Assembly (NCBI GenBank): GCA_902767005.1 | Contig: CACXFY010000117.1 | Location: 1 to 6,697, forward strand | From: an uncultured Erysipelotrichaceae bacterium | Lineage (GTDB): Bacteria > Bacillota_I > Bacilli_A > RF39 > UBA660 | Reading direction: 5' to 3' | DNA length: 6,697 bases | Shown here: piece after piece, positions 6,112-6,697 of the stretch | How the letters are laid out: every line of letters begins with the position of its first letter | Position numbering within the stretch: position 1 is the stretch's first letter | Translations under genes and position numbers: made by a program | Notes under the pieces: model-generated | Seen by the model: only the letters and a program-made list of their open reading frames with translations | Database searches by the model: none | What the model was told of the DNA's origin: nothing

Positions 6112-6697
6112 AAGCAAAAGTATTTTTTACAAAAGAGATTACACCAGAAAAGTTAATTGAAATGTATGAAAATCTTGGAGTAGAATTAAATGGAAATGTT
6201 GGAATTAAAGTATCAACTGGAGAAGAAGGATCAAAAGGATATCTAAAAGCTGATTTAATCAAACCATTAGTAGACAAATTAAATGGAACAATCATTGAAT
6301 GTAATACAGCTTATCCTGGAAAGAGAAATACAGCAGAAGACCATATGAAAGTTGCTAAAGACCATGGTTTTGTTGACATGGGCCAAGGCGTAGAAATAAT
6401 GGATGGAATTGGTGAATTTAAAATACCAGTTAATAAAGGAAAACACTTAAAATATGATATAGTAGGAAAAGGTTTTGAACATTATGATTCTATTCTAAAC
6501 TTAGCACATGGTAAAGGACATGCAATGGGTGGCTTTGGAGCTAACTTAAAGAATCAATCAATAGGAATAGCTTCACGTAATGGAAAAGCATACATTCACA
6601 GTTGTGGTCAAACAGAAGATCCTGATCTTTGTTGGAGCGCTAAATATGAACAAGAAGAATTTATTGAATCAATGGCTGAAGCAGCAACAGCTGTAGC
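6108..6697 (+). CDS. DUF362 domain-containing protein, 3'-truncated
   Basis: The first 196 residues are visible; the frame is open to the window end. The sequence matches the DUF362 family: a start of the form MKAKVFFTKE, a strand with GIKVSTGEEG (32-41), TIIECNTAYPGKR (61-73) and the signature region HGKGHAMGGFGANLKN (134-149) followed by IGIASRNGKAYIHSCGQ. Family members often carry a C-terminal ferredoxin-like 4Fe-4S pair, which would lie outside the window, and are suspected redox or metal-cofactor proteins; no reaction is established. H134, H138 and the nearby cysteines (C65, C166, C175) are candidate metal or cofactor contacts by inference. The start at 6108 is fixed by AAGGAGA (6092-6098) and the ATGA overlap with the upstream stop. 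Its codons look slightly less AT-skewed than its neighbours (more GGT, GCT and GAC), which may mean higher expression. Confidence 0.88.
   Translation, partial: MKAKVFFTKEITPEKLIEMYENLGVELNGNVGIKVSTGEEGSKGYLKADLIKPLVDKLNGTIIECNTAYPGKRNTAEDHMKVAKDHGFVDMGQGVEIMDGIGEFKIPVNKGKHLKYDIVGKGFEHYDSILNLAHGKGHAMGGFGANLKNQSIGIASRNGKAYIHSCGQTEDPDLCWSAKYEQEEFIESMAEAATAV

Noticed and set aside
6062..6295. A 77-codon open frame on the minus strand
   Set aside because: It lies antisense to the DUF362 start and the end of the HGT protein gene, has no ribosome site or family resemblance, and reads like the shadow of an AT-rich coding strand.

Overview
This 6.7 kb window is very AT-rich and densely coded. It carries eight protein genes, of which the first and last are cut by the window edges. 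Base composition, heavy AGA/ATA/TTA codon use, short intergenic gaps and strong AGGAGG-type ribosome sites suggest a low-GC Bacillota/Mycoplasmatota-type gut bacterium (an RF39-like or other uncultured Bacilli lineage; this is an inference). Tryptophan is encoded by TGG, and TGA is used as a stop in an ATGA start/stop overlap at 6108-6111. The ordinary bacterial code therefore fits better than the Mycoplasma code.

Left block, plus strand (1-2730): the C-terminal two thirds of a cation diffusion facilitator (metal efflux) transporter with a poly-His tail; 12 bases later a two-domain protein joining a LigB-like class III extradiol dioxygenase domain to an AMMECR1 domain (AmmeMemoRadiSam family); then a membrane PAP2 phosphatase that appears to have its own promoter inside the 3' end of the preceding gene. 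A perfect 12-bp hairpin at 2717-2746 serves as a shared terminator for the two converging units.

Middle block, minus strand (2745-4173): a two-gene operon transcribed leftward. The first gene encodes a small membrane-anchored protein with a possible winged-helix segment. It overlaps by 8 bases a gene for a membrane-anchored, outward-facing transglutaminase-like protein with an intact Cys-His-Asp triad.

Right block, plus strand (4264-6697): it diverges from the middle block across a 90-bp promoter region and forms a compact apparent operon. The genes encode an uncharacterised cytosolic protein with an HEYNH zincin motif, an uncharacterised protein with an HGT motif and C-terminal coiled coil (possibly ADP-ribosyltransferase-like), and a DUF362 protein that runs off the window. 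The last two are joined by an ATGA overlap. This trio is the least explained part of the window. No RNA genes, mobile elements, CRISPR arrays or long repeats were seen, and no stretch over about 90 bases lacks a gene.
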